The notes: generated by a model from the letters alone, not told the origin. A stretch of DNA of 64,000 nucleotides from Saprospiraceae bacterium (GCA_013360405.1 JABWBR010000004.1:2501-66500), one strand, 5' to 3'. Counted from the first letter of the stretch, positions 9,562 to 18,473 are shown. Numbers and translations: made by a program.

Positions 9562-9673
9562 AGTATCAGTAGTGTTTGGCCTACAATATACAACCATCCT
9601 GGCTACCGGAGGGGTGATTTTTTGTATAAAAAAGAAATATTTTTCCCTCCAAATACATGTCATCGACAATCAG

Positions 9674-10603
9674 CTATTTATATATATCGCCTTGTATGGC
9701 GATGTTAAATCCGGCCTGAATAATTTGAGCTCTTTGCCCTTCATCCCACAAGATGGGGTTGGTATGATTGAAATGGATAAAATGAATTTTCTTTTTTATC
9801 GCAATATTTTCTTTTTCAAATAATGTCATGGTTTCTATTACAAAAGGATGGGGAACTTCCGCCATATTTCTGTTGGGCAATTCGCCGGGGTTACAAAAAG
9901 TAGCATCCAAAAATGCGATATCTACATTTTTAACAACGGTTAATATATTTTTTTCAAATTTCGACCACTTGTCAATATCCGGAATAAAGACATATTTTTT
10001 ATTTTTTGTAAAAATATAAAAACCGGCCGTTTCGGAATATTCATCGCGGTGGGGAACGGTAAATGGGATAATGTCAACTTGAGGTGTTAATGACAAAATA
10101 GAATCGGTATTTAATATTTTCAGCGCAATATTTTTTAATTGCACCAATTGTCCCCAGGGGCCGTTATTTTCCAAAAAAGCAGCCATGCGGGGCAATGTAT
10201 AAACCGGTATTTCTTTTGCCCCTAGCGCCTCCCTTCCCAATTCCATCAAGCCGGTATAATGGCCGATATGTGCGTGGGTAATAAAAATACCTTGGGGGAG
10301 ATAGCTGTAGGTATTTTGCGTAAGCGCAGAAAAAAGGTGGAGCTGTTCGTTGATATCGGGCGTGGCTTCAAAAAGCCACCATTTTTTTTCTGCGGGATCA
10401 ACTAAAGCCAGCGAAACCACGTGTCTTCGCATCGCCTCATTTTTCCAGCTCAATTTGCAGCATTGGCGTTGGCAGCCGATGTGGGGGTAACCGCCGTCTT
10501 GTGCCACGCCGAGGACCACCACATATGGTAGGCTGTCGGGCTGGGCGTGGGCCGTGAGGAGGGGGAGGAGGAAAAAAGCGGTAAGGAGGGGGAGTATTTT
10601 CAT
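9674..10603 (-). CDS. Exported PqqB-like metallo-beta-lactamase-fold protein
   Basis: This 309-residue protein has a signal peptide (LLTAFFLLPLLTAHAQ) and then a PqqB-type core, VVVLGVAQDGGYPHIGCQ, followed by a Cys-rich stretch QRQCCKLSW. The metal motif reads THAHIGHYTG, so the Asp of the usual HxHxDH is replaced by Gly. Other metal-ligand candidates are VPHRDE, FLDATF and HFNHTNP. No PQQ biosynthesis genes are in the window, so a role in PQQ production is unlikely. It is best called a periplasmic MBL-fold hydrolase of unknown substrate. It is a single gene on the minus strand between nrdJ and the sulfotransferase. Confidence 0.75.
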   Translation of the reverse strand: MKILPLLTAFFLLPLLTAHAQPDSLPYVVVLGVAQDGGYPHIGCQRQCCKLSWKNEAMRRHVVSLALVDPAEKKWWLFEATPDINEQLHLFSALTQNTYSYLPQGIFITHAHIGHYTGLMELGREALGAKEIPVYTLPRMAAFLENNGPWGQLVQLKNIALKILNTDSILSLTPQVDIIPFTVPHRDEYSETAGFYIFTKNKKYVFIPDIDKWSKFEKNILTVVKNVDIAFLDATFCNPGELPNRNMAEVPHPFVIETMTLFEKENIAIKKKIHFIHFNHTNPILWDEGQRAQIIQAGFNIAIQGDIYK

Positions 10604-10617
10604 TGTTTTAGGTTTTA

Positions 10618-10638
10618 GCAGTCGGCGGTCGGCGGTCG
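10618..10638. repeat. 7-bp tandem array (three units)
   Basis: GCAGTCG is followed by two copies of GCGGTCG. In another phase these units read RGTCGGC, the same as units at 23820-23833. The array adjoins the inverted repeat at 10643-10693, between the sulfotransferase 3' end and the PqqB-like gene. A second short repeat of 8-bp units, AAAGTCGC, lies at 10712-10732. Confidence 0.7.
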
Positions 10639-10642
10639 GTCA

Positions 10643-10693
10643 TTGAGCGAAGTCGAAATGACCAACGTGGCTGTTCGTTTCGACTCCGCTCAA
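10643..10693 (-). terminator. Inverted repeat after the sulfotransferase gene
   Basis: TTGAGCGAAGTCGAAA (10643-10658) and TTTCGACTCCGCTCAA (10678-10693) pair at 15 of 16 positions around a 19-nt loop. It lies about 40 nt beyond the sulfotransferase stop. No T-tract follows on either strand, so termination is inferred from position. It may be one copy of a dispersed palindromic element. Confidence 0.6.
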
Positions 10694-10734
10694 CGAGCGG
10701 CCCTGGATCCCAAAGTCGCAAAGTCGCAAAGTCC

Positions 10735-11571
10735 TCACTCCACGGCGCTTCCGGGTATTACACTGGCCGCATATTCCTGGCATCGTTTCCAGTCTTCTTC
10801 AAAAACCTTTTTCACTTTTTCCAATTCTGCGGGGGGGATAAGCGGTTCGGGATTTACCCAGGATTCGGGAACAAGTAACGCGCCATATAATATGGGATAG
10901 CGGATAGCCATGTGATACATGCGACGCAAAAATCGCAATACCGGATTTTTGATGGGCGGCATGTTGGGGCGGAAAAAACGCCAGCCTATTTTTCGGATTA
11001 CTTTTAGTTGCTTTTCGTTGTAGGAGACGTGTTTGGGTGATAAATCGACTTCGTTGATATCGTATTCGGCGCCCATAAAATCGCATAGTTTGTTGAATAC
11101 GGGAATGGGGTCTTTTTTAAATTCTTCGTAAAATAATACCAGCGGTTTGGATTTAAAATAGTATTCCAAAGTTTTTAATTTGGGATAAAATAGCAGGTCT
11201 TCTTTTTTCCAATAACCACTATCGTTTTCTACATCGATAAATTGGTTAAAGGTACCGGGAAATCCATTTTTTACGAAGCGCTTATACTGCGAGGCTATCC
11301 AGCCGTCTTGCCGTCTGAAAAATACGATTATTTTGGCATCGGGAAAATCGGAAGAAAACCATTTCACTTCTGATTCCAACTGCTGATCAAATTCTCTTGA
11401 GACGAGGTATTTGGAGTGTTCGGTTTGGCGGATTATTTTTTTACTTTTTTTGTATAAAGAAGTATGGATATAGTGGATGCCTTTTAATTTGGTGAAAAAG
11501 CGATTCTGAAGATATGTCGAGGCTGTTTTTCCGAGTCCTACGTGAAAGTAGATTTGTTTTTGTTGGTTCAT
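10735..11571 (-). CDS. Sulfotransferase domain protein
   Basis: This 278-residue cytoplasmic protein has the PAPS-binding 5'-phosphosulfate loop HVGLGKTASTYLQNR at residue 11 and a 3'-phosphate-binding stretch RRQDGWIASQYKRFV near 95. It should transfer sulfate from PAPS to an acceptor such as a carbohydrate or lipid, but the acceptor cannot be read from sequence. It lies downstream of cysD-cysN/C in the same direction, and the CysN/C product provides PAPS. A 91-bp hairpin separates it from cysN/C, so it may be only partly co-transcribed. Its A/T-rich lysine codon use differs from cysN/C and hints at a different history. Confidence 0.82.
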   Translation of the reverse strand: MNQQKQIYFHVGLGKTASTYLQNRFFTKLKGIHYIHTSLYKKSKKIIRQTEHSKYLVSREFDQQLESEVKWFSSDFPDAKIIVFFRRQDGWIASQYKRFVKNGFPGTFNQFIDVENDSGYWKKEDLLFYPKLKTLEYYFKSKPLVLFYEEFKKDPIPVFNKLCDFMGAEYDINEVDLSPKHVSYNEKQLKVIRKIGWRFFRPNMPPIKNPVLRFLRRMYHMAIRYPILYGALLVPESWVNPEPLIPPAELEKVKKVFEEDWKRCQEYAASVIPGSAVE

Positions 11572-11601
11572 TTTGTTAATTTATTTTCGCTTAGATTTTT
11601 A

Positions 11602-11692
11602 ACCGCAGAGTTACAAGGAGTTGAAAGGAGTTACGCAGAGCGTGATGTTGACTCTGCGAGACTCTGCGTTAAACTCCTTGTAACTCTGCGGT
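11602..11692. repeat. Long palindromic hairpin between cysN/C and sulfotransferase
   Basis: A 21-bp perfect inverted repeat (11602-11622 with 11672-11692) is built around ACCGCAGAGTTACAAGGAG. An inner pair, ACGCAGAG (11633-11640) and CTCTGCGT (11662-11669), extends the fold. The element begins about 20 nt past the cysN/C stop. It lacks a clean T-tract on the minus strand. It could be a terminator, an RNA processing signal or a dispersed palindrome. Confidence 0.8.
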
Positions 11693-11712
11693 AAAAAAAC
11701 GCATTGCACACA

Positions 11713-13581
11713 TCAAATAATTCCCAAAGCGGTCAATTTTTCAATAATACGCCGGGCGGCCGCCTCGCTGTCTTCGGTGGCGGTGTGCAGCGTTATTTCC
11801 GGGTTTTCGGGAGGTTCGTAGGGTGAATTTATGCCCGTAAAGTGGGCAATTTCGCCGCGCAGCGCCCGGGCATAGAGTCCTTTGGGATCGCGGGCGATGG
11901 CCGTGTCGAGGTCGCAGTTGGCCCACACTTCCAAAAAGCGGCCTTCGGGGATGAGCGCTCTCACCTGTTGGCGGTCTTTGGCAAAGGGGGAGATAAAAGT
12001 GCAGATCACGATATTGCCCTGCTCGTAGAAGAGCCGGGCCACTTCGGCGGCGCGGCGTATATTTTCGCTGCGGTCGGCCTCGCTGAAGCCGAGGTCATTG
12101 CACAGGCCGTGGCGCAGGTGGTCGCCGTCGAGCAGCATCGTCTGGATGCCGCGGTCGAAGAGTTGTTGTTCGAGCAAGCGCCCGATGGTGCTTTTACCGG
12201 AACCCGACAATCCGGTGAACCATAGCACGGCAGCCTGGTGGCCGTTGCGCGATTCGCGCTGGGCGCGGTTTATATTCCAGCCTTCCCATACTACGTCGGC
12301 GGATTTTTTGCCGGCGGGCGCCTGTGGCAGGTCGGCGATAGATTCTTTGTTGACTTGCCGGACCATGCCCGCCGCTACGGTATTATGGGTGTCGGGGTCG
12401 ATGAGGATAAAGCTGCCGGTATGCTGGTTTTGCCGGTAAGTATCCCAGAAAAACGGCATAGTAGTCTGGAGCGAAACCAAGGCGATGTCGTTGAGCTGCA
12501 GCGAACCCGAGGGCAGGCGGTGCATGGTTTCCATATCCATTTTATAGCGCACTTCGCCAATCGACGCGCGGCCCGTGTGGGAGGTTTGCCATAATTCGTA
12601 CAAGCGACCGGGCTCCATCGGGGTTTCGTCCATCCAGCACAGATAGGCGTCTACCTGGCGACCTATGACGGGCGTATTATGCACGCGCACCAGCATATCG
12701 CCGCGGCTGATGTCGATTTCGTCTTCGAGGGTGAGCACCACCGAATCGCCGGCGCGGGCTTCTTCGAGTTCGCCGTCGTAGGTGACGATAGCTTTGACTG
12801 CGCTGTGTTTGCCGGAGGGCAGCACCTTCACCGGTTCGCCGACGCGGATAGCCCCCGAGCTCACCCTGCCCGCGAAGCCGCGGAATTGCTGGTGGGGGCG
12901 TACCACGTATTGCACGGGAAAGCGGAAGTCGATCAGGTTTTTGTAGGGCTCCACATGCACGTGTTCCAAAAGGTAGAGCAGCGTGGGACCGTCGTACCAG
13001 GGCATATGTGTGCTTCGCTGTACGATATTATCGCCTTTTAGCGCGGAAATCGGTATAAACACGATATCCGGCATATCGAGTTTGGCGCTGAATTGAGTGA
13101 ATTCTTCCCTTATTTGATCAAATACCTTTTCGTCGTAGTCTACGCTGTCCATCTTGTTGATGGCCACTACCAGGTGGGGAATTTGGAGCAGGGAGGCGAT
13201 AAAAGCGTGGCGGCGCGACTGCACGAGCACGCCTTTTTGGGCGTCGATGAGCACGATGGCCAGGTCGGCGGTAGAAGCGCCGGTCACCATATTGCGGGTA
13301 TACTGGGTATGGCCGGGGGTATCGGCGATAATAAACTTGCGCTGGGGGGTGGCAAAATAGTGGTAGGCCACATCAATCGTGATTTTTTGCTCGCGTTCGG
13401 CGCGCAGTCCATCGGTGAGCAGGGCCAGGTTTACCTCGGTTTCGCCGCTGGCTTTGCTGGTGCGTTCGATGGCTTCCAGCCGGTCTTCAAAAATAGATTT
13501 GGAATCGTACAGCAAGCGGCCTATCAGTGTGCTTTTGCCATCGTCAACGCTACCTGCTGTGGTAAATCGCAATAAGTCCAT
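11713..13581 (-). CDS. cysN/cysC: Bifunctional sulfate adenylyltransferase subunit 1 / APS kinase
   Basis: This 622-residue fusion joins a CysN GTPase to a C-terminal CysC kinase. The GTPase half shows GSVDDGKST (P-loop, residue 10), DTPGHTQYTRNM and NKMD. The kinase half starts near residue 430 with the P-loop WFTGLSGSGKST. With CysD it makes APS from sulfate and ATP, driven by GTP hydrolysis, and then phosphorylates APS to PAPS. The ATG at 13581 is preferred over an upstream in-frame TTG at 13596 because the family begins just before the P-loop. It follows cysD by 21 nt. No PAPS or APS reductase gene is in the window. Confidence 0.95.
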   Translation of the reverse strand: MDLLRFTTAGSVDDGKSTLIGRLLYDSKSIFEDRLEAIERTSKASGETEVNLALLTDGLRAEREQKITIDVAYHYFATPQRKFIIADTPGHTQYTRNMVTGASTADLAIVLIDAQKGVLVQSRRHAFIASLLQIPHLVVAINKMDSVDYDEKVFDQIREEFTQFSAKLDMPDIVFIPISALKGDNIVQRSTHMPWYDGPTLLYLLEHVHVEPYKNLIDFRFPVQYVVRPHQQFRGFAGRVSSGAIRVGEPVKVLPSGKHSAVKAIVTYDGELEEARAGDSVVLTLEDEIDISRGDMLVRVHNTPVIGRQVDAYLCWMDETPMEPGRLYELWQTSHTGRASIGEVRYKMDMETMHRLPSGSLQLNDIALVSLQTTMPFFWDTYRQNQHTGSFILIDPDTHNTVAAGMVRQVNKESIADLPQAPAGKKSADVVWEGWNINRAQRESRNGHQAAVLWFTGLSGSGKSTIGRLLEQQLFDRGIQTMLLDGDHLRHGLCNDLGFSEADRSENIRRAAEVARLFYEQGNIVICTFISPFAKDRQQVRALIPEGRFLEVWANCDLDTAIARDPKGLYARALRGEIAHFTGINSPYEPPENPEITLHTATEDSEAAARRIIEKLTALGII

Positions 13582-13602
13582 TATCTGATTTTTCAAAAAA
13601 AA

Positions 13603-14508
13603 TTAAAAATAACCCACGCGTTTGCGGTCTTCCATAGCCGATTCGGAGCGTTTGTCGTCGCCCCGGGTGCCGCGTTCGGTGGTGCGAAAAGCGATCACCT
13701 CCTCTATCACATCTTGGATGGTAGTTGCCTCCGAGAAAATAGCGCCGGTACAAGTGGCATCGCCTATAGTACGGAAGCGGACCTGGGCTTCGAATATCTC
13801 TTCTCCCGGCAGGTGCACCATAAAAGGCGTATCGCCGTAGAGCACCTTGTCGCGCCAAAAAACCTGGCGGCTGTGGGAGAAGTAAAGGGGTGGGAGTTGA
13901 ATTTTTTCGCGGGCGATATACGTCCACACATCCAGCTCGGTCCAATTGCTGAGGGGAAAAACGCGGAAGTGTTCGCCGGGGTGTTTTTTTCCGTTAAACA
14001 GGTTCCACAATTCCGGGCGTTGGTTTTTGGGATCCCATTGGCCGAAGGCGTCGCGGTGCGAAAAAAAGCGTTCTTTGGCTCTTGCTTTTTCCTCATCGCG
14101 GCGGCCGCCTCCGATGGCGGCGTCTACTTGGTATGTTTTGAGGGCGTCGAGCAGGGTAACGATTTGTAGCGTATTGCGACTGGCGTAGGGGCCGGTTTCT
14201 TCTTTTACCCGGCCTTTGTCGATAGCTTCCTGTACGGAGCCCACGAGCAATTCCACGCCTGCTTCGCGCGCCAGCTCATCGCGAAAATCCAGGATTTCGG
14301 GAAAATTATGCCCGGTATCGATATGTAACAACGGGAAAGGGATACGTGCAGGGTAAAAAGCTTTTTTGGCCAGGTGCACCAGCACGATAGAGTCTTTTCC
14401 TCCGGAAAAAAGTATCACGGGGCGGGCAAACTGGGCGGCTACTTCCCGGAATACGTAGATCGCTTCGTTTTCCAGGAAGGTGAGATAGTCGTTATTGGCA
14501 GACATCAT
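13603..14508 (-). CDS. cysD: Sulfate adenylyltransferase subunit 2
   Basis: This 301-residue member of the PP-loop ATP pyrophosphatase family carries FSGGKDSIVLVHLA near residue 34, the ATP-binding loop. It also has the family C-terminus with FRTTERGTRGDDKRSESAME. It is the catalytic partner of CysN in sulfate activation. It is the first gene of the minus-strand cysD-cysN/C pair and is divergent from the MFS gene across 73 nt. Two consecutive ATG codons begin the frame. Confidence 0.95.
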   Translation of the reverse strand: MMSANNDYLTFLENEAIYVFREVAAQFARPVILFSGGKDSIVLVHLAKKAFYPARIPFPLLHIDTGHNFPEILDFRDELAREAGVELLVGSVQEAIDKGRVKEETGPYASRNTLQIVTLLDALKTYQVDAAIGGGRRDEEKARAKERFFSHRDAFGQWDPKNQRPELWNLFNGKKHPGEHFRVFPLSNWTELDVWTYIAREKIQLPPLYFSHSRQVFWRDKVLYGDTPFMVHLPGEEIFEAQVRFRTIGDATCTGAIFSEATTIQDVIEEVIAFRTTERGTRGDDKRSESAMEDRKRVGYF

Positions 14509-14581
14509 TATTATTGGAGATAATCATCGCAAAATAACATATTTTAGCGCAGCTAAACAAAGATCAACGAACTAACCGGCC

Positions 14582-15799
14582 ATGCAACAGAAAACGATTA
14601 TCATTTCTACCGTTATCGTAGCCGCTTTGGGGTATTTTGTAGATATATACGACTTGCTGTTATTCAGCATTGTACGTGTACAGAGCCTGAAAGACATCGG
14701 TGTTGCCGACGACCAGTTGCTAGCCATTGGGCTATCACTGCTCAATTGGCAGATGATAGGCATGCTCATGGGCGGCATTGCCTGGGGCGTAATGGGCGAC
14801 AAGCGCGGCCGTTTGTCGGTATTGTTCGGGTCTATTATTTTGTATTCGCTGGCCAATATTGCCAATGGATTTGTAGAAACAGTTGAGCAATACCGTTGGT
14901 TGAGGTTGGTAGCCGGTATCGGCCTTGCCGGGGAGTTGGGGGCGGGTATTACGCTGGTGAGCGAGGTGATGTCGAAAGAAAAACGCGGTATTGGCACTAC
15001 CATCGTGGCCACCATCGGTATTTTGGGAGCGGTGGTGGCTTATTTTGTAGCTACACACTGGAACTGGCGTACGGCGTATTTTGTAGGCGGCGGACTCGGA
15101 CTGGCGCTGCTGATCCTGCGCATTTCGGTATACGAGTCGGGTATGTTTAAAAATATCAAACAGGCAGAAGTGTCGAGGGGTAATTTCTTTATGTTATTTG
15201 CCAATCGCGAGTTATTTTTTAAATACACCAAATGCATCCTCATCGGATTGCCCACCTGGTATGTAGTGGGGATATTGGTGACGGCGGCGCGCGAATTCAG
15301 CCAGGCATACGGCATGGGGGAGGTGGCCGATCCGGGGCGTGCCGTGATGTGGTGTTATACGGGGCTTACGCTGGGCGATTTGTCGAGCGGCTTGCTGAGC
15401 CAATTGTTGAAAAGCCGCAAGAAGGCCATGTTTATCTTTCTCACTTTGTCGGCCCTTACCATTGCTTTTTACTTGACTTCGGGCGCCATCAGTTTGTCGC
15501 AGTTTTACACCAAAGCATTCCTCTTGGGTTACGGCGTGGGTTACTGGGCCATATTTGTCACAATAGCTTCTGAGCAGTTTGGCACCAATATCAGGGCTAC
15601 GGTGACTACAACTGTGCCCAATTTTGCGCGGGGCTCGCTGGTGCCCATATCGATGAGTTTTGCCTATTTACAGCAATACACCACACTGGTAGGCAGTGCG
15701 GTTGCCGTAGGGGCGATTTGCATGTTGATAGCATTTGTGGCTTTGTCTTATATGAAAGAAACTTTCCACAAAGATTTGGATTACCTGGAGACTATTTAA
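14582..15799 (+). CDS. MFS transporter
   Basis: This 405-residue protein has about 12 membrane segments and the loop 2-3 signature region GGIAWGVMGDKRGRLSVLFGS (residues 59-79), typical of the sugar/metabolite:proton branch of the major facilitator superfamily. The substrate is not evident. It is divergent from cysD, so a link to sulfate or sulfated compounds is possible but unproven. Its TAA stop shares bases with the stop of the convergent DUF1697 gene (TTAA at 15796-15799). Confidence 0.85.
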   Translation: MQQKTIIISTVIVAALGYFVDIYDLLLFSIVRVQSLKDIGVADDQLLAIGLSLLNWQMIGMLMGGIAWGVMGDKRGRLSVLFGSIILYSLANIANGFVETVEQYRWLRLVAGIGLAGELGAGITLVSEVMSKEKRGIGTTIVATIGILGAVVAYFVATHWNWRTAYFVGGGLGLALLILRISVYESGMFKNIKQAEVSRGNFFMLFANRELFFKYTKCILIGLPTWYVVGILVTAAREFSQAYGMGEVADPGRAVMWCYTGLTLGDLSSGLLSQLLKSRKKAMFIFLTLSALTIAFYLTSGAISLSQFYTKAFLLGYGVGYWAIFVTIASEQFGTNIRATVTTTVPNFARGSLVPISMSFAYLQQYTTLVGSAVAVGAICMLIAFVALSYMKETFHKDLDYLETI

Positions 15800-16338
15800 C
15801 CTTCTGCCATTCCGGAGAGCGTCACTACCGAGCGCCAGTTTCGGGTGGTGGCGGTCACTTTTAGCTTTCGCTCAATAAAAGGGTTCGACAGCTTTGTCCT
15901 GCCATAGCCGTTGGGACAGTGCAGGTACATCTCGGAGTTTATGACGGCAAATTCGTCGCCGTCAAAGGGCAAAGCGGAGAGTTGTTCGACCAAGGCGGCA
16001 TCCGGCGCCTGCGAAAAAAAGACGATATGCACTTTGGTGCCGTCGGCGTCGGCGGCGCTTTGGAAGGGATTTCGCGACATGACCTGCTGCCACTCGGCAG
16101 CGGTGCGCAGCATTACGGCCACTTCGAATTCGAATTGCTGTTTGATTTGAGCTTCGATAGCGGCCTGTAGAGATGAGGCGTCTTTTTCTGCGCTTTCAAA
16201 AACCACGTTTCCGCTTTGAATATAGGTGCGCACCTGGCTGAATCCCAGGGATTCGCACATGGTTTTCAGCGCCTCCATCTTGATGGGGTTGTGCCCGCTT
16301 ACGTTGATGCCCCGGAGGAGGGCGATGTAGGTTGTCAT
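15796..16338 (-). CDS. DUF1697 domain protein
   Basis: This 180-residue protein matches the DUF1697 family, with the opening YIALLRGINVSGHNPIKMEAL and a second block YIQSGNVVFES near residue 40. The family is widespread in soil and aquatic bacteria, and its function is unknown. It has no signal peptide. It is convergent with the MFS gene with a 4-bp overlap. A short repeat array and a small hairpin separate it from the upstream alkC-like gene. Confidence 0.85.
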   Translation of the reverse strand: MTTYIALLRGINVSGHNPIKMEALKTMCESLGFSQVRTYIQSGNVVFESAEKDASSLQAAIEAQIKQQFEFEVAVMLRTAAEWQQVMSRNPFQSAADADGTKVHIVFFSQAPDAALVEQLSALPFDGDEFAVINSEMYLHCPNGYGRTKLSNPFIERKLKVTATTRNWRSVVTLSGMAEG

Positions 16339-16340
16339 TT

Positions 16341-16391
16341 TTGATGTTTGATGCTTGATGCTTGATGTTGGGTTAGCGTTTACCGCTAACC
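16341..16391. repeat. 7-bp tandem array plus short hairpin
   Basis: Four heptamers, TTGATGT, TTGATGC, TTGATGC, TTGATGT (16341-16368), are followed by a perfect 8-bp stem GGTTAGCG/CGCTAACC (16371-16378 with 16384-16391) with a 5-nt loop. On the minus strand the element begins about 10 nt after the alkC-like stop and reaches within 3 nt of the DUF1697 start. The hairpin is a plausible terminator. Confidence 0.75.
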
Positions 16392-16401
16392 TTTCCCTTT
16401 A

Positions 16402-17508
16402 TTAATCCAATAATTCAAAGTTCTGCCCGGCCAATTCGTTGCCGTTTATCAAAATGCTGATTCGGTGTTCTCCGGAATAGTGTTTACGGGTCGTTAAATC
16501 GTGAAATCGTTGTGAACGGTTAAAGTTGTAAGGCGTATTTGGGTGGAAAGTATTTTCTGTAATTTTGAATAGTTTTCTGCTTTGTTTTCCGTTCGATTTT
16601 ACAAAATAAATAGCGTATTCTACCCGGTATTTTACGGGTTGTTTTTCTTTAGAAATAAGTTGAAAAGAAAATCGCAGCGAATCGCCAATTTGAATGTGAT
16701 TGGGTTGCAGTGAAAAAGCAGTAACCGCGCAATTTACGGCGCCGGAAAAGCCGAAAATGTTCAAAGCCTGGTCGTCTGCTTTTCGCAGTAAAGTACGGCA
16801 ACCGTGTTTAATAATCCAGTCGGTTTCTTTGGAGCTACCTTGCCAGCGGTTGACCAATTGCAAAACAATATCGGGGTTGTCTTTTGAGATGTCATTCAGG
16901 TTATTGGCTACGCTACGCCTCACAAATTCGGATGGATCGTTTTTCAGATTTTCTAAAATAGGCAAAATAGGTGAAGGGTCTTTTTTTAAATCAGGCAAAG
17001 CCATAGCCCAGGGCAGTCTGGGCCGGCAGCCTTCGCTGGAAAAGCGCCGGATAAAGTGGTGCGGGTGCTTGCTCCATTCCAGCATTTTACGCATCATTTG
17101 TTCGGGGTATTTTTTGATAAATGGCCTGACGGAAAATTCGCAACTGGTAAATTGTGTAATAAATTCCATAGCGTCCTGAGATATTGCAAGATCGTCTAGT
17201 CCGTATAGTTCTATAAAATCGGGCAAAAACATATATTCGATGCCAAATTCTTTTTTGCCTTTACTTCGAATATGTTCGATTATTTTAATGATAGCGTTAA
17301 TATCTTTTTTGTAATTTCCAGATAAATTATCATGCAGTGCAATAGCGATATGGCGCATTCTTTGCTTGAGTTCGCGTTGTTCCCACTGATCGTCGAATAC
17401 TTTTTTTAAAAATTGTTTTTTGTCAAATGGGGAAATTACTTCACAAACGGTATCTGCAAATTCGTTTAAGAAGTTATGGTTAAAATAGTGTTTAAGTAAT
17501 TCTGCCAT
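16402..17508 (-). CDS. alkC: AlkC-like DNA alkylation repair glycosylase
   Basis: This 368-residue protein is a HEAT-like repeat DNA glycosylase of the AlkC/AlkD superfamily. The block RRFSSEGCRPRLPWAMALPD followed by a repeat ending VRRSVANNLNDISKDNPD (residues 155-225) is characteristic. Residues from about 265 to the end look like a beta-rich Ig-like domain, which is known from AlkC and absent in AlkD. AlkC removes 3-methyladenine and 3-methylcytosine from DNA. No ada or alkB gene is nearby. The AlkC assignment rests on the extra domain and is less sure than membership of the superfamily. Confidence 0.8.
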   Translation of the reverse strand: MAELLKHYFNHNFLNEFADTVCEVISPFDKKQFLKKVFDDQWEQRELKQRMRHIAIALHDNLSGNYKKDINAIIKIIEHIRSKGKKEFGIEYMFLPDFIELYGLDDLAISQDAMEFITQFTSCEFSVRPFIKKYPEQMMRKMLEWSKHPHHFIRRFSSEGCRPRLPWAMALPDLKKDPSPILPILENLKNDPSEFVRRSVANNLNDISKDNPDIVLQLVNRWQGSSKETDWIIKHGCRTLLRKADDQALNIFGFSGAVNCAVTAFSLQPNHIQIGDSLRFSFQLISKEKQPVKYRVEYAIYFVKSNGKQSRKLFKITENTFHPNTPYNFNRSQRFHDLTTRKHYSGEHRISILINGNELAGQNFELLD

Positions 17509-17546
17509 AGGTTTGCGTTTTATAGCGCAAATTACTATTTGTTTTT

Positions 17547-18473
17547 TTATAGTTGTTTAAAATGTTTTAAAATACGCAAACACCTCAGCGTATTCCATCG
17601 GCTGGGTTCGCCGGCTTTTTCCATTTCGAAATGGGTTAGGCCGGGGTGTTTGGCCGGCAGATGCCAGCGGCCGTCTTTTTTCCTTCTATGTTGCACCATT
17701 TTGATGGCGGGCATGAGGCGGTCGTCCATAGGCATTCCCACCTGTTGGCAGTAATCGAGGGCGCGAAAGACGTCGTACATCCATCGGGAGGGGTAATAAG
17801 GGACGAGGAATTTGCCATTGATGATTTCGCCGGTGCGGTCTGACAGGAATAATTGGTGGAGCAGCATAAACTCCCGGGAAGTTTCTTCTGCTTTTTTGAG
17901 TTCGGCCAAGCGGTAGGAATATCCGTTTTTTTCATATTCGGCGATGCCTTCTGCCACAGAAAGCGTAGAATGCAGAGAGCTGTGGCGAGCGCCGGGGCGA
18001 TTAAACCGGCAATTAAAGCCGCCGTCGGCCATGCGTTGCGAGAGGATAAAATCGACGACTGAATGTAGTTTGCTTTCCTCCATGCCGAAATAAGACGCAT
18101 AATTCAAAAACATACCGTTTACGCATACGTCGCTTTGTTCGATACTGCGCGAGGGATTGATGCCGCCGTCTTTTGCAGTTTCGTGAGTGACGATCAGGTC
18201 TAGTGTGTCGAGTATATCGGGGATGAGGGGGGCTATGCCCAGGTTTTTCAGGTCGAGCAGGGTGTAATGCGACGAAATCCATTTCACCTGATAAAACCCT
18301 CTGCCCCAGTGGCCGTTGGGTTGGCGGCAGGCCAGCAGGGTGGCGCCCCAGCCTTCATGGGCGATACGAGCCTGCAGGTCGGGTCGGTTCTTCGATAACA
18401 AATCGCGATAGACCTGGTATTGGATCGATACGTCGCCTTCGAGCAGCCAGTTGATAATTTCGTCGTATGACAT
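17547..18473 (-). CDS. Alpha-toroid (squalene cyclase/prenyltransferase-like) protein
   Basis: This 308-residue protein is built of helical pairs with the motifs QPNGHWGRGF near residue 50, DGGIN near 103, MADGGFNCRF near 148 and KKDGRWHLPAKH near 268. Such Gly/Trp/Asp turns are those of terpenoid cyclase/prenyltransferase alpha-alpha toroids. The catalytic DxDD of squalene-hopene cyclase is not seen, so it is probably not a cyclase. The role is unknown. It lies 38 nt upstream of the alkC-like gene in the same direction and may be co-transcribed with it. A 20-bp palindrome lies upstream. Confidence 0.65.
   Translation of the reverse strand: MSYDEIINWLLEGDVSIQYQVYRDLLSKNRPDLQARIAHEGWGATLLACRQPNGHWGRGFYQVKWISSHYTLLDLKNLGIAPLIPDILDTLDLIVTHETAKDGGINPSRSIEQSDVCVNGMFLNYASYFGMEESKLHSVVDFILSQRMADGGFNCRFNRPGARHSSLHSTLSVAEGIAEYEKNGYSYRLAELKKAEETSREFMLLHQLFLSDRTGEIINGKFLVPYYPSRWMYDVFRALDYCQQVGMPMDDRLMPAIKMVQHRRKKDGRWHLPAKHPGLTHFEMEKAGEPSRWNTLRCLRILKHFKQL

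Noticed and set aside
9562-9673. B12 riboswitch upstream of nrdJ
   Set aside because: The leader is only 112 nt, too short for a cobalamin riboswitch, and no B12-box-like sequence was seen.
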